DNA from: JAYGED01 sp046582565
GTDB lineage: Bacteria; Pseudomonadota; Alphaproteobacteria; JAAXGF01
Direction: 5' to 3'
Assembly (NCBI GenBank): GCA_046582565.1
Contig: JAYGED010000051.1
Location: 1-35,619, forward strand
DNA: 35,619 nt
Positions 7,279-16,149 of the stretch are shown here, one piece after another. The position numbers were made by a program, and so were the translations under genes. Below the pieces are notes generated by a model, which searched no databases, had not been told where the DNA came from, and saw only the letters and a program-made list of their open reading frames with translations. Within the stretch, counting starts at the first letter, position 1. The number at the start of each line of letters is the position of its first letter.

Positions 7279-8834
7279 TATGGAACGCCAAGCCGGTTGA
7301 CGACGACCAGCTCGATGATGTTACCGGCTTCAAACGCCTGTTCGAAGCGAGCCCCATCAGCCTCGTCCTGGTCGGCGGCGACGGTCGGATCATCGAAACC
7401 AGCCGGACATTCCGCAGCCTGATCAGCGATTCCGAGACGACCGTTCAGGGCCAGCCGTTCATCGAGGTGGTCGACGAAGCAAACCGCGGTTCGGTCGAGC
7501 AACTGATCGCGCAAACCCTTGAGCAGGCCGGCCATCAACCGTCCCTCAATGTACGCATCGGACCGCTTGGGGATACCATCGCCACGCTTTCCGCCAGCCG
7601 TCTTGACGGCGTCAACGGCGAACAGGCCGGGGTCATGCTGCATCTCGCCGACACCACCGAACAGAAAAACCTGGAGCTGCAATTCGCCCAGTCCCAGAAA
7701 ATGCAGGCGGTCGGTCAGCTGGCCGGCGGCATTGCCCATGATTTCAACAATCTGCTCACCGCGATGATCGGCTTTTGTGATTTGCTGCTGCTGCGCCATC
7801 AGGCTGGAGACCCGTCCTTCGCCGATCTCATGCAGATCAAGCAGAACGCCAACCGGGCCGCGTCCCTGGTGCGCCAACTGCTGGCCTTCTCGCGCCGTCA
7901 GACCCTTCAGCCAAAAGTGCTGGCCCTGACCGACGTGCTCGCCGATTTGACCAATTTGCTGCGCCGCCTGATTGGCGAGAATATCGAACTCAATATGGTG
8001 CACAGCCGCAATCTCGGGCTGGTCAAGGTGGACCAGGGGCAGATGGAACAGGTTATTATCAACCTGGCGGTCAACGCCCGCGACGCCATGGCCGGCGGCG
8101 GCAAGCTGACCATCCGCACCTCGAACCTGACCCATGACGCGAAAGACAAGACCAGGCCCAAGCTTCTCGCACCGGGTGATTATGTGCTCATCGAAGTCGG
8201 CGACTCCGGCACCGGTATCGAAAAAGACCTGCAGGGCAAAATCTTCGAGCCCTTTTTCTCGACCAAGGAAGTCGGCGCTGGAACCGGCCTCGGGCTGTCT
8301 ACCGTCTATGGCATCGTCAAACAAACCGGCGGCTATGTGTTTGTCGAGAGCGAGCCCGGCGAAGGGGCAAATTTCAGCATTTACCTGCCGCGCTATATCG
8401 CACCCCCGGATGCGGTGGCCGAAATCCCGGCGCCCGCCAAAACTCCAGCGACCCAGGATCTTACCGGCAAGGGGACGATCCTCCTCGTCGAGGATGAAGA
8501 CGGGGTGCGGGTATTCGGCGCGCGGGCGCTGCGCAACAAGGGCTACACCGTGATCGAGGCGAACAGCGGCGAGGCGGCCCTGGCGGTAATGGACTCATTC
8601 GACGGTGACATTGACCTGTTGATTACCGACGTGGTGATGCCCCAGATGGACGGGGCGACGCTCATCGAGCGGGTCCGCGCCGACCATCCCGACTTCAAGG
8701 TAATTCTGATTTCGGGCTATGCCGAAGACTCCTTCCGCGAGCGGCTGGCGGCCACCGAAGATGTCACATTCCTGCCAAAACCCTTCAGCCTGATCCAATT
8801 GGCCGGTGTTGTGAAAACCGTCATCGAAGCCTGA
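7275..8834 (+). CDS. cckA: CckA-type hybrid histidine kinase, catalytic and receiver part
   Basis: 519 residues: a PAS domain (about 20-130), the dimerisation/phosphoacceptor helix with His155 in LAGGIAHDFNNLLTAMIGF, an ATP-binding domain (N-box around Asn267 in NLAVNARD, DSGTGI, FFSTK, GTGLGLS), and a receiver domain (about 400-519) with Asp452 in LLITDVVMP and Lys in FLPKP. This order and the His box are those of CckA, which passes phosphate through ChpT to CtrA. The frame opens at GTG 7275 overlapping the upstream stop (GTGA), so coupled re-initiation is possible, but a frameshifted single gene is more likely. All catalytic residues are intact. It ends inside the recA SOS box. Confidence 0.92.
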   Translation: MIWNAKPVDDDQLDDVTGFKRLFEASPISLVLVGGDGRIIETSRTFRSLISDSETTVQGQPFIEVVDEANRGSVEQLIAQTLEQAGHQPSLNVRIGPLGDTIATLSASRLDGVNGEQAGVMLHLADTTEQKNLELQFAQSQKMQAVGQLAGGIAHDFNNLLTAMIGFCDLLLLRHQAGDPSFADLMQIKQNANRAASLVRQLLAFSRRQTLQPKVLALTDVLADLTNLLRRLIGENIELNMVHSRNLGLVKVDQGQMEQVIINLAVNARDAMAGGGKLTIRTSNLTHDAKDKTRPKLLAPGDYVLIEVGDSGTGIEKDLQGKIFEPFFSTKEVGAGTGLGLSTVYGIVKQTGGYVFVESEPGEGANFSIYLPRYIAPPDAVAEIPAPAKTPATQDLTGKGTILLVEDEDGVRVFGARALRNKGYTVIEANSGEAALAVMDSFDGDIDLLITDVVMPQMDGATLIERVRADHPDFKVILISGYAEDSFRERLAATEDVTFLPKPFSLIQLAGVVKTVIEA

Positions 8835-8847
8835 ACGTTCCCTGAAC
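8833..8847 (+). promoter_or_regulatory. LexA (SOS) box upstream of recA
   Basis: GAAC-GTTCCCT-GAAC is an exact match to the alphaproteobacterial LexA site GAAC-N7-GAAC (GTTC-N7-GTTC on the other strand). It overlaps the stop codon of cckA (8832-8834) and lies about 120 bases before the recA start, close upstream of a likely promoter. recA is the standard SOS target, so LexA repression is expected. Confidence 0.8.
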
Positions 8848-8856
8848 ATGTGTCTT

Positions 8857-8885
8857 TTTATTGCATTATTCCAATGTGGTATAAT
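8857..8885 (+). promoter_or_regulatory. probable recA promoter
   Basis: A perfect -10 hexamer TATAAT at 8880-8885 stands in an AT-rich stretch unusual for this GC-rich window. The -35 region at 17-bp spacing (8857-8862, TTTATT) is weak. The LexA box lies 10 bases further upstream, close enough for repression. A second, weaker candidate (TTGCAG 8891, TACTTT 8913) cannot be excluded. Confidence 0.5.
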
Positions 8886-8965
8886 TTTACTTGCAGAATA
8901 GAACAAACCGTGTACTTTCAGAATCATTGAAAAGGTCTTGAGCCTATGGAATAAGGAGAGCAATC

Positions 8966-10081
<1,116 letters not shown>

Positions 10082-10122
10082 CCCCACTGTAATACCCTCC
10101 GCGATCCCCCGGAGGTCGAGAA

Positions 10123-10156
10123 CGAGGCCGGCATCTCATCCGAGGCGCCGGCCTCG
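10123..10156 (+). terminator. hairpin after recA
   Basis: CGAGGCCGGC (10123-10132) and GCCGGCCTCG (10147-10156) form a perfect 10-bp stem with a 14-base loop, 42 bases after the recA stop. There is no T-run after it, so it is either a weak or Rho-assisted terminator or a 3'-end stabiliser. Confidence 0.45.
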
Positions 10157-10162
10157 CGCACG

Positions 10163-10212
10163 TTGTTCCCCCCGTTCTTCTGTCCTATAAACCCTGTGCA
10201 AATTTCGCACAG
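10163..10212 (+). promoter_or_regulatory. alaS promoter with palindromic operator over the start site
   Basis: TTGTTC (10163-10168), a 17-bp spacer and TATAAA (10186-10191) make a good sigma-70 type promoter. The expected start site near 10197-10199 falls inside the perfect dyad CTGTGC-N7-GCACAG (10194-10212). E. coli AlaRS is known to repress its own gene by binding a palindrome at its start site, so this could be a similar autoregulatory site. The promoter and dyad are seen; the autoregulation is inferred. Confidence 0.5.
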
Positions 10213-10247
10213 CCCTAAAGCCCAAAAGAGCCACGCAAACCAGGATC

Positions 10248-12941
10248 ATGCAAACCGCCAACGACATCCGCGCCGCCTTTCTCGACTATTTCCGCAAAGC
10301 GGACCATGAGGTCGTCGCCTCGTCGCCCCTGGTGCCGAATAACGATCCGACCCTGATGTTCGTTAATTCCGGCATGGTGCAGTTCAAGAACGTCTTTACC
10401 GGCGCCGATAAGCGACCCTACAAGCGCGCCGTGACATCGCAAAAATGTGTTCGCGCCGGCGGCAAGCACAACGATCTCGATAATGTCGGCTACACCGCGC
10501 GCCACCACACCTTTTTCGAGATGCTCGGTAATTTTTCCTTCGGCGATTACTTCAAGGACCAGGCCATCGAACTCGCCTGGAACCTGATTACCAAGGAATA
10601 CGGCCTCTCGTCCGACAAGCTCCTGGTCACCGTTTATTACGATGACGATCAGGCATGGGATCTCTGGAAGAAAATCGCCGGCCTGCCCGACGAGCGCATC
10701 ATCCGCATCGCCACGGCCGATAATTTCTGGTCCATGGGCGACACCGGCCCCTGCGGCCCCTGCTCGGAAATCTTCTACGATCATGGCCCGGACATCGCCG
10801 GCGGCCCCCCGGGCAGCCCCGATGAAGACGGCGACCGCTTCATCGAAATCTGGAATCTGGTGTTCATGCAATACGAGCAGGTCGCCCCCGGCGAGCGCCT
10901 CGACCTGCCGAGACCGTCGATCGACACCGGCATGGGGCTCGAACGTATCGCCGCTGTCATGCAGGGCAAGCATGACAACTACGATATCGATCTCATGCGC
11001 CATATCATGCAGGCCGCCGCCGATATCAGCGGCAACGCAATCGATGGCCCCCATCACAACGGCTTTAGGGTCATCGCCGATCACCTGCGGGCATCGAGTT
11101 TCCTGCTCGCCGACGGTGTCATGCCGTCCAACGAGGGCCGCGGCTATGTGCTCAGGCGCATCATGCGGCGCGCCATGCGCCACGTTCATATGATGGGCTG
11201 CTCAGAGGCGCTCATGTGGCGGCTGGTTCCCGCCCTGATATCCCAGATGGGCCAGGCCTTCCCCGAGTTAGGACGCGCCGAGGCGCTTATTAGCGAGACA
11301 CTCAAGCTCGAGGAAAACCGCTTCAAGCAGACCCTGGATCGCGGGCTCAGGCTGCTCGATCAGGCAACCGACGAGATCGCCGAGGGCGGATCCCTCGCCG
11401 GCGATATGGCCTTCAAGCTCTACGACACCTACGGCTTTCCCTACGATCTGACCGAAGACGTGCTGCGCGGGCGCGGCTTGGGGGTCGACCGCGCCGGCTT
11501 CGACGCCGCCATGGAGCAGCAGCGCAGCGATGCCCGCGCCGCCTGGAGCGGCTCCGGCGACAGCGCCACAGAGGCTCTCTGGTTCGATATTCATCAGCAA
11601 CAAGGCGCCTCGGAATTTCTCGGCTACGGCGAAGATACCGCCGAGGCGGTGGTTCAGGCTCTAGTGGTGGACGGCACGTTGGTTGATGAGGCCTTCGCTG
11701 GCGTATCCGTCTCCGTGATTGTCAATCAGAGCCCATTCTATGGCGAATCCGGCGGCCAGCAGGGTGACAGCGGCGTGATTTCGAAGATCGACGACGACGC
11801 CCTGGTGACAATCGACAACAGCCAGAAGAAGCTCGGCACCCTCATCGTCCATTCCGGCACGCTGTCCGGCGGCGCGCTTAGGGTCGGCGATGTGGTGGAG
11901 ATGGCTATCGATGCGCCCCGCCGCGCGCGCCTGCGCGCCAATCACTCGGCAACCCACCTGCTGCACGCCGCCCTGCGTGATCGCCTCGGTGATCATGTGA
12001 CGCAAAAAGGCTCCCTGGTGGCACCCGACCGGCTGCGCTTCGATTTTAGCCAGCCCCGCGCTGTCAGCCGGGACGAGATCGCCCGGATCGAGGCAGACGT
12101 AAACGCCCAGATCCGGCGCAACACGGAAGTTACCACCACGCTCATGAGCCCCGAGGAAGCCGTCGCCCAGGGCGCCATGGCGCTGTTCGGCGAAAATTAC
12201 GGCGACGAGGTGCGCGTCCTCGCCATGGGCGCGCAAGAGGGCTCGGATGAGTTTGGCAACATATCATCAGCGGTCAGGCCCTATTCCGTCGAGCTCTGCG
12301 GCGGCACCCACGCCCGCCGGACCGGCGATATCGGCCTGTTCAAAATCACCAGCGAAAGCGCCGTCGCCTCCGGGGTGCGCCGGATCGAAGCGCTGACCGG
12401 AGCCGCCGCCGAGACCCATATCTGCGATCAGGAAGCTCAGCTCGCAGCCGCAGCCGGCGCCCTCAAGACCACCGCCGCTGAAGTTCCCGCCCGTATCGAG
12501 GCGCTGATCGAGCAGCGCAAGAAGCTCGAACGCGAACTCACCGAGGCGCGGCGGGCATCGGTCATGGCGAACAATGAGCAGACCAGCGGCGATGGCGGCA
12601 CGGATGATGCCTTGCGCGACGCCGGCGGCGTGCCTTATTACGCCCGCCGTCTCGACGCCATTCCGGCCAAGGAACTGCGCGGCCTGGCCGACGATTTAAA
12701 GAGCAAGCTCGGCTCGGCAGTGATCGCCCTGGTGACGGTCAATGACGGCAAGGCGGCGCTCATGGTTGCGGTGACCGACGATCTCATCGACCGCATAAGC
12801 GCCGTCGATCTGGTCCGCGTCGGCGCCGAAGCCCTCGGCGGTAAGGGCGGTGGCGGCCGTCCCGACATGGCCCAGGCCGGCGGCCCCGATGGCGGCCAAG
12901 CCGACGCCGCTCTGGACGCCATTGAGCGCGCTATTCGCTAA
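10248..12941 (+). CDS. alaS: alanyl-tRNA synthetase
   Basis: An 897-residue class II synthetase that charges tRNA-Ala. The catalytic domain fills the first half (FVNSGMVQFKNVF near residue 38, the SMGDTGPCGPCSEI stretch near 165). The editing domain carries the zinc/active-site pair HSATH and CGGTH, and the C-terminal region (KGGGGRPDMAQAGG near 865) is the C-Ala domain that helps dimerise and bind tRNA. ATG 10248 is preceded by CAGGA. It has its own promoter after recA. It converges with icd, with only 10 bases between the stop codons. Confidence 0.98.
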   Translation: MQTANDIRAAFLDYFRKADHEVVASSPLVPNNDPTLMFVNSGMVQFKNVFTGADKRPYKRAVTSQKCVRAGGKHNDLDNVGYTARHHTFFEMLGNFSFGDYFKDQAIELAWNLITKEYGLSSDKLLVTVYYDDDQAWDLWKKIAGLPDERIIRIATADNFWSMGDTGPCGPCSEIFYDHGPDIAGGPPGSPDEDGDRFIEIWNLVFMQYEQVAPGERLDLPRPSIDTGMGLERIAAVMQGKHDNYDIDLMRHIMQAAADISGNAIDGPHHNGFRVIADHLRASSFLLADGVMPSNEGRGYVLRRIMRRAMRHVHMMGCSEALMWRLVPALISQMGQAFPELGRAEALISETLKLEENRFKQTLDRGLRLLDQATDEIAEGGSLAGDMAFKLYDTYGFPYDLTEDVLRGRGLGVDRAGFDAAMEQQRSDARAAWSGSGDSATEALWFDIHQQQGASEFLGYGEDTAEAVVQALVVDGTLVDEAFAGVSVSVIVNQSPFYGESGGQQGDSGVISKIDDDALVTIDNSQKKLGTLIVHSGTLSGGALRVGDVVEMAIDAPRRARLRANHSATHLLHAALRDRLGDHVTQKGSLVAPDRLRFDFSQPRAVSRDEIARIEADVNAQIRRNTEVTTTLMSPEEAVAQGAMALFGENYGDEVRVLAMGAQEGSDEFGNISSAVRPYSVELCGGTHARRTGDIGLFKITSESAVASGVRRIEALTGAAAETHICDQEAQLAAAAGALKTTAAEVPARIEALIEQRKKLERELTEARRASVMANNEQTSGDGGTDDALRDAGGVPYYARRLDAIPAKELRGLADDLKSKLGSAVIALVTVNDGKAALMVAVTDDLIDRISAVDLVRVGAEALGGKGGGGRPDMAQAGGPDGGQADAALDAIERAIR

Positions 12942-12951
12942 AACCGCTCGA

Positions 12952-14172
12952 TCAGGAACTAGCCATCGCCGCCTTGAGGCCCTCGTCGAGCTTATCGAGG
13001 AACTGAATAGTGGTCATCCAGCCCTGGTCGGGGCCGATCAGCAGGGCCAGGTCCTTGGTCATGAAACCAGCCTCGACGGTTTCCACGCAGACCCGTTCCA
13101 TGGTGGCGGCGAAGGTGGCCAATTCTGCGTTGTCGTCGAGCTTGGCGCGATGGGCGATGCCGCCGCTCCAGGCGAAGATCGAAGCAATCGGGTTGGTCGA
13201 GGTGTCGTTGCCCTTCTGATGCTCACGGAAATGGCGGGTCACCGTGCCGTGGGCCGCTTCCGCCTCGACGGTCTTGCCGTCCGGGGTCATCAGCACCGAC
13301 TTCATCATGCCGAGGGAGCCGAAGCCCTGGGCGACGATATCCGACTGCACATCGCCATCGTAGTTCTTGCAGGCCCAGACGAAGGCGCCGTTCCATTTCA
13401 GGGCACAGGCCACCATGTCGTCGATCAGCCGGTGCTCGTAGGTGATCCCGGCATCCTTGAAGGCGCTTGCGAATTCCGCCTCAAAAACCTCCTGGAACAG
13501 GTCCTTGAAACGGCCGTCATAGGCTTTCAGGATGGTGTTTTTGGTCGACAGATAGACCGGCCACTGGCGCTCGATGCCGTAGTTGAAACAGGCTTGAGCG
13601 AAACCGCGTATGGAATGGTCCAGATTATACATGCCCATGGCGACGCCGGGCTCGTCGTAATGGAAAATCTCGCGCTCAACCACCTCGCCGCCACTGTCGG
13701 GCTCGAAGCGCATGGTCAGGCGGCCGGCCTCGGGCACGATGAAATCGGTCGCCCGATACTGATCGCCGAAGGCGTGGCGGCCGATGACGATGGGCTTGGT
13801 CCAGCCGGGTACAAGGCGCGGCACATTGGCGCAGATGATCGGCTCGCGAAACACCGTGCCGCCGAGGATATTGCGGATCGTGCCGTTCGGCGAGCGCCAC
13901 ATTTTTTTCAAGCCGAATTCCTCGACCCGGGCTTCATCAGGGGTGATTGTCGCGCATTTCACGCCGACACCATGGCGGTTGATGGCGTTGGCGGCGTCAA
14001 TGGTGATCTGGTCGTCTGTGGCGTCGCGGCTCTCCATGCCAAGATCGAAATAGATCAGATCGATGTCGAGATAGGGCAGGATCAGCTTGTCCTTGATGAA
14101 GGACCAGATGATCCGCGTCATTTCATCGCCGTCGATCTCGACGATCGGGTTCGCGACCTTTATCTTAGCCAT
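12952..14172 (-). CDS. icd: NADP-dependent isocitrate dehydrogenase
   Basis: A 406-residue TCA-cycle enzyme that oxidatively decarboxylates isocitrate to 2-oxoglutarate. The N-terminus MAKIKVANPIVEIDGDEMTR and the total length identify the dimeric, eukaryote-like NADP-IDH subfamily that is usual in alphaproteobacteria. Substrate-binding SPNGTIRNILGG, the metal-binding YDGDVQSD region and the AHGTVTRHFREHQKG block are all present. It is transcribed alone, divergent from the small exported protein at 14224, with about 50 bases between the two starts. A long forward frame over this gene is an antisense artefact. Confidence 0.98.
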   Translation of the reverse strand: MAKIKVANPIVEIDGDEMTRIIWSFIKDKLILPYLDIDLIYFDLGMESRDATDDQITIDAANAINRHGVGVKCATITPDEARVEEFGLKKMWRSPNGTIRNILGGTVFREPIICANVPRLVPGWTKPIVIGRHAFGDQYRATDFIVPEAGRLTMRFEPDSGGEVVEREIFHYDEPGVAMGMYNLDHSIRGFAQACFNYGIERQWPVYLSTKNTILKAYDGRFKDLFQEVFEAEFASAFKDAGITYEHRLIDDMVACALKWNGAFVWACKNYDGDVQSDIVAQGFGSLGMMKSVLMTPDGKTVEAEAAHGTVTRHFREHQKGNDTSTNPIASIFAWSGGIAHRAKLDDNAELATFAATMERVCVETVEAGFMTKDLALLIGPDQGWMTTIQFLDKLDEGLKAAMASS

Positions 14173-14223
14173 GCAAATTTCGCCTTTGGTTCAGTGTCTG
14201 TGTTGAGAATAGAGAGACCCACA

Positions 14224-14601
14224 GTGAAAATCCAAACATACGGGTGCTTGATGCTCGTTGTGGCGCTGGGAGCCCTGTCCGGACCGGCCCTCGCCGGCGA
14301 GGTCGACGTGGAGAAGGTGGTGGTAAGGCAAAGCACCGCCGGCGTCTATGGTTTCGATGTCACCCTGCGCCATGCGGACAGCGGCTGGGAGCATTATGCC
14401 GATCGCTGGGAAATCCGCGACGGCGAAGGCAACCTGCTGGGAACCCGGCTTCTCGCTCATCCCCATGTCAACGAGCAGCCCTTCACCCGCAGCCTGGGCG
14501 GGGTGGCAATCGCGGCGGGTTTAACCCGCGTTACCGTCGCCGCCCACGACAGCCAGCATGGCTACGGCGGGGTCGAGATGATCGTCGAGCTGCCGCAATA
14601 G
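14224..14601 (+). CDS. small exported protein of unknown function
   Basis: A 125-residue protein beginning at GTG 14224, with GAGAGA a few bases upstream. Residues 1-24 form a clear Sec signal peptide (KIQTYG, hydrophobic core, cut after ALA). The mature part is a single beta-rich domain rich in Gly/His: DVTLRHADSGWEHYADRWEI, then HPHVNEQPFTRSLGGVAI, then HDSQHGYGG. I recall similar short periplasmic proteins of unknown function in proteobacteria but cannot name a family. The repeated His residues (HPHV, HDSQH) could bind a metal. It converges with the diheme cytochrome gene (3-base gap). The same frame runs on upstream as an antisense artefact of icd, so an automatic start there would be wrong. 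Confidence 0.75.
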   Translation: MKIQTYGCLMLVVALGALSGPALAGEVDVEKVVVRQSTAGVYGFDVTLRHADSGWEHYADRWEIRDGEGNLLGTRLLAHPHVNEQPFTRSLGGVAIAAGLTRVTVAAHDSQHGYGGVEMIVELPQ

Positions 14602-14604
14602 CGG

Positions 14605-15513
14605 CTACTTTTTCTCTGATTTACTGGCGACATGATTGTCGATGGGGGTGAGAGACATCACGTAATCGGCAATCGCTGCCCGGTCTTCGTCGGTTAGATA
14701 TTTGTAGCCCTGGTCGATGGCCTCTTCCATGGCCCCCTGAACATCGTCGTAATCGGGCTTGAGCCCGGTCTTCAGCAGCGCGGCCACGTCGTCCCCATCC
14801 CAGCGCCCGATGCCGGTCTCACCATGGGGCGTGATGTTGGGCACGCGCCGGCCATCGGGTCCCTGCTCAGTCCCGGCAAACCACTTCTCGCGCTCCAGCC
14901 CGCCGAGGCGGTTGCGCGGGGTATGGCATTCCGAGCAATGGGCCAGGGCCGTGGCGAGATAGGCGCCGCGGTTCCACAGCGCGGAGCGATCGGGGCGGGG
15001 CTGGAAAGCGCCGGGCTCGAAGAACAGCTGCTTCCATGGCCCCACCGTGAAGCGCCAGCCGAACGGGGGGTCCACGTCATGTGACTGGTTGGGCCGGCGG
15101 ACCGGCGGCACCGTATCGAGGTAGGCTTTGAGATCGGCGAGGTCGGCGGCGCTCATGCCGGTGAAGGCTGTATAGGGGAACACCGGGAAATAATGCGCGC
15201 CATCCGGGGACACGCCCTCAGTCATGGCGCGCACGAAATCGGCGCCGCTCCAGGCGCCGATCCCGGTTTCGGCATCGGGCGTAATGTTGGGGCTGTAGAA
15301 AATCCCGAAGGGCGTGTTGAGCGGCCGGCCGCCGGCGAGAAAATCACCACCGCTCTTGATATCCGTATGACAGCTACAGCCGCCGGTGGCTCGGAAGATA
15401 TACTCGCCGCGCGCCACCGGCGTTGCCTCTTGCGCCAAGGCGGAGGTGGCGGCGGATAAGGCCAGCGCCAGACCGCCCAGGGCCGCCCCGATCCACCGGC
15501 CGGTCAGGATCAG
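14605..15513 (-). CDS. diheme c-type cytochrome with an unusual CXCH first haem motif
   Basis: A periplasmic electron carrier of two similar cytochrome c domains; both halves carry a PNITP-x3-ETGIG segment. The second domain has a normal haem motif CSECH (about residues 193-197). The first reads GGCSCHT, that is CXCH rather than CXXCH (residues 46-49). The usual ATG/GTG starts are absent: TTG 15436-15438 would give a protein without a signal peptide, while the frame upstream encodes a good Sec signal (RWIGAALGGLALALSAA, cut after ALA). CTG 15511-15513 follows AAGGA by 7 bases and is my choice; a frameshift is the alternative. It begins right after the stop of the cytochrome c' gene, so the two are coupled. 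It resembles dehydrogenase-linked diheme cytochromes; the partner enzyme is not here. Confidence 0.85.
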   Translation of the reverse strand: MILTGRWIGAALGGLALALSAATSALAQEATPVARGEYIFRATGGCSCHTDIKSGGDFLAGGRPLNTPFGIFYSPNITPDAETGIGAWSGADFVRAMTEGVSPDGAHYFPVFPYTAFTGMSAADLADLKAYLDTVPPVRRPNQSHDVDPPFGWRFTVGPWKQLFFEPGAFQPRPDRSALWNRGAYLATALAHCSECHTPRNRLGGLEREKWFAGTEQGPDGRRVPNITPHGETGIGRWDGDDVAALLKTGLKPDYDDVQGAMEEAIDQGYKYLTDEDRAAIADYVMSLTPIDNHVASKSEKK

Positions 15514-15516
15514 CGC

Positions 15517-15975
15517 CTAATCCTTGGGTTTGCGGAACGGTTTATGGCAACCGCCGCAGCTTTTACCAACGCCGCCCATGGCGTCGCCGATGGCGGCCAT
15601 ATCACCCGATTCGGCGGCCTGGACCAGAACAACGGTGGCATCCTGATAGGCCTTGACCACCGCCTTGAATTTTTCCGGCTGCTGCCAGATTTCCGGTTTG
15701 GCCCGGGTCTGGCCGAAATCGCTGTCGGGCGGAAAGATATCATCGAGCATGAGTGACAACGCCTGCAACGCCCGGGCATGGCCAAGGATGTGGCTGCTGT
15801 GTGGCACCTTGCCTTTGAGAACGTCGGCGATGGCGCCGATATGGGCGACGTTTCCGTTCATCACCTTTTGGCGGTAATTGATCGCATCGTCCGGATCGCC
15901 GGTCGCTTGGGCGATGACGGCAAACAGGAATGCGGCGAGGATTGTCACCATAAGAACACTACGGATTTCGAGCAT
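15517..15975 (-). CDS. cytochrome c' family protein
   Basis: A 152-residue periplasmic four-helix-bundle cytochrome. A signal peptide covers about residues 1-28 (hydrophobic VLMVTILAAFLFAVIAQA), followed by DAINYRQKVMNGNVAHIGAI and the C-terminal haem motif CGGCH at 140-144, followed by KPFRK, as the family expects. Cytochromes c' bind NO and CO or pass electrons. ATG 15973-15975 is chosen because GGAG lies 8 bases before it; an upstream GTG (15990) adds five residues before the signal peptide. It forms a two-gene unit with the diheme cytochrome, whose frame starts directly after this stop. Confidence 0.9.
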   Translation of the reverse strand: MLEIRSVLMVTILAAFLFAVIAQATGDPDDAINYRQKVMNGNVAHIGAIADVLKGKVPHSSHILGHARALQALSLMLDDIFPPDSDFGQTRAKPEIWQQPEKFKAVVKAYQDATVVLVQAAESGDMAAIGDAMGGVGKSCGGCHKPFRKPKD

Positions 15976-16087
15976 TTCAGACTTCTCCACAATCTATGAA
16001 CCGAGCCCCTCTGGTGATAAGTGTTCCCGACCCGGCCCCAACGTCAAGCCAGCCCCGAATAAAAAGATCGGCACATAGAAGGTGAAT

Positions 16088-16116
16088 TTGCACCACTGGG
16101 AGGCGGCGTATAGTAT
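16088..16116 (+). promoter_or_regulatory. sigma-70 type promoter of the LysM gene
   Basis: TTGCAC (16088-16093), exactly 17 bp, then TAGTAT (16111-16116). The expected start is near 16123, leaving a leader of about 27 bases before ATG 16150. It is among the best promoter matches in the window. Confidence 0.6.
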
Positions 16117-16149
16117 GATAACCCGAATGATAGAGGCTGTGGCGCGGCC

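Noticed and set aside
7026..8324. Reverse frame of more than 400 codons over cckA
   Set aside because: No family resemblance, repetitive shadow composition, and it lies opposite conserved kinase domains.
8901..8915. Second LexA-like box (GAAC-N7-GTAC) ahead of recA
   Set aside because: One half-site is off consensus; the exact box at 8833-8847 is enough.
12850..14223. Long forward open frame over the icd region
   Set aside because: It is the antisense of icd, a clear conserved gene; only its last part (from GTG 14224) encodes a plausible exported protein.
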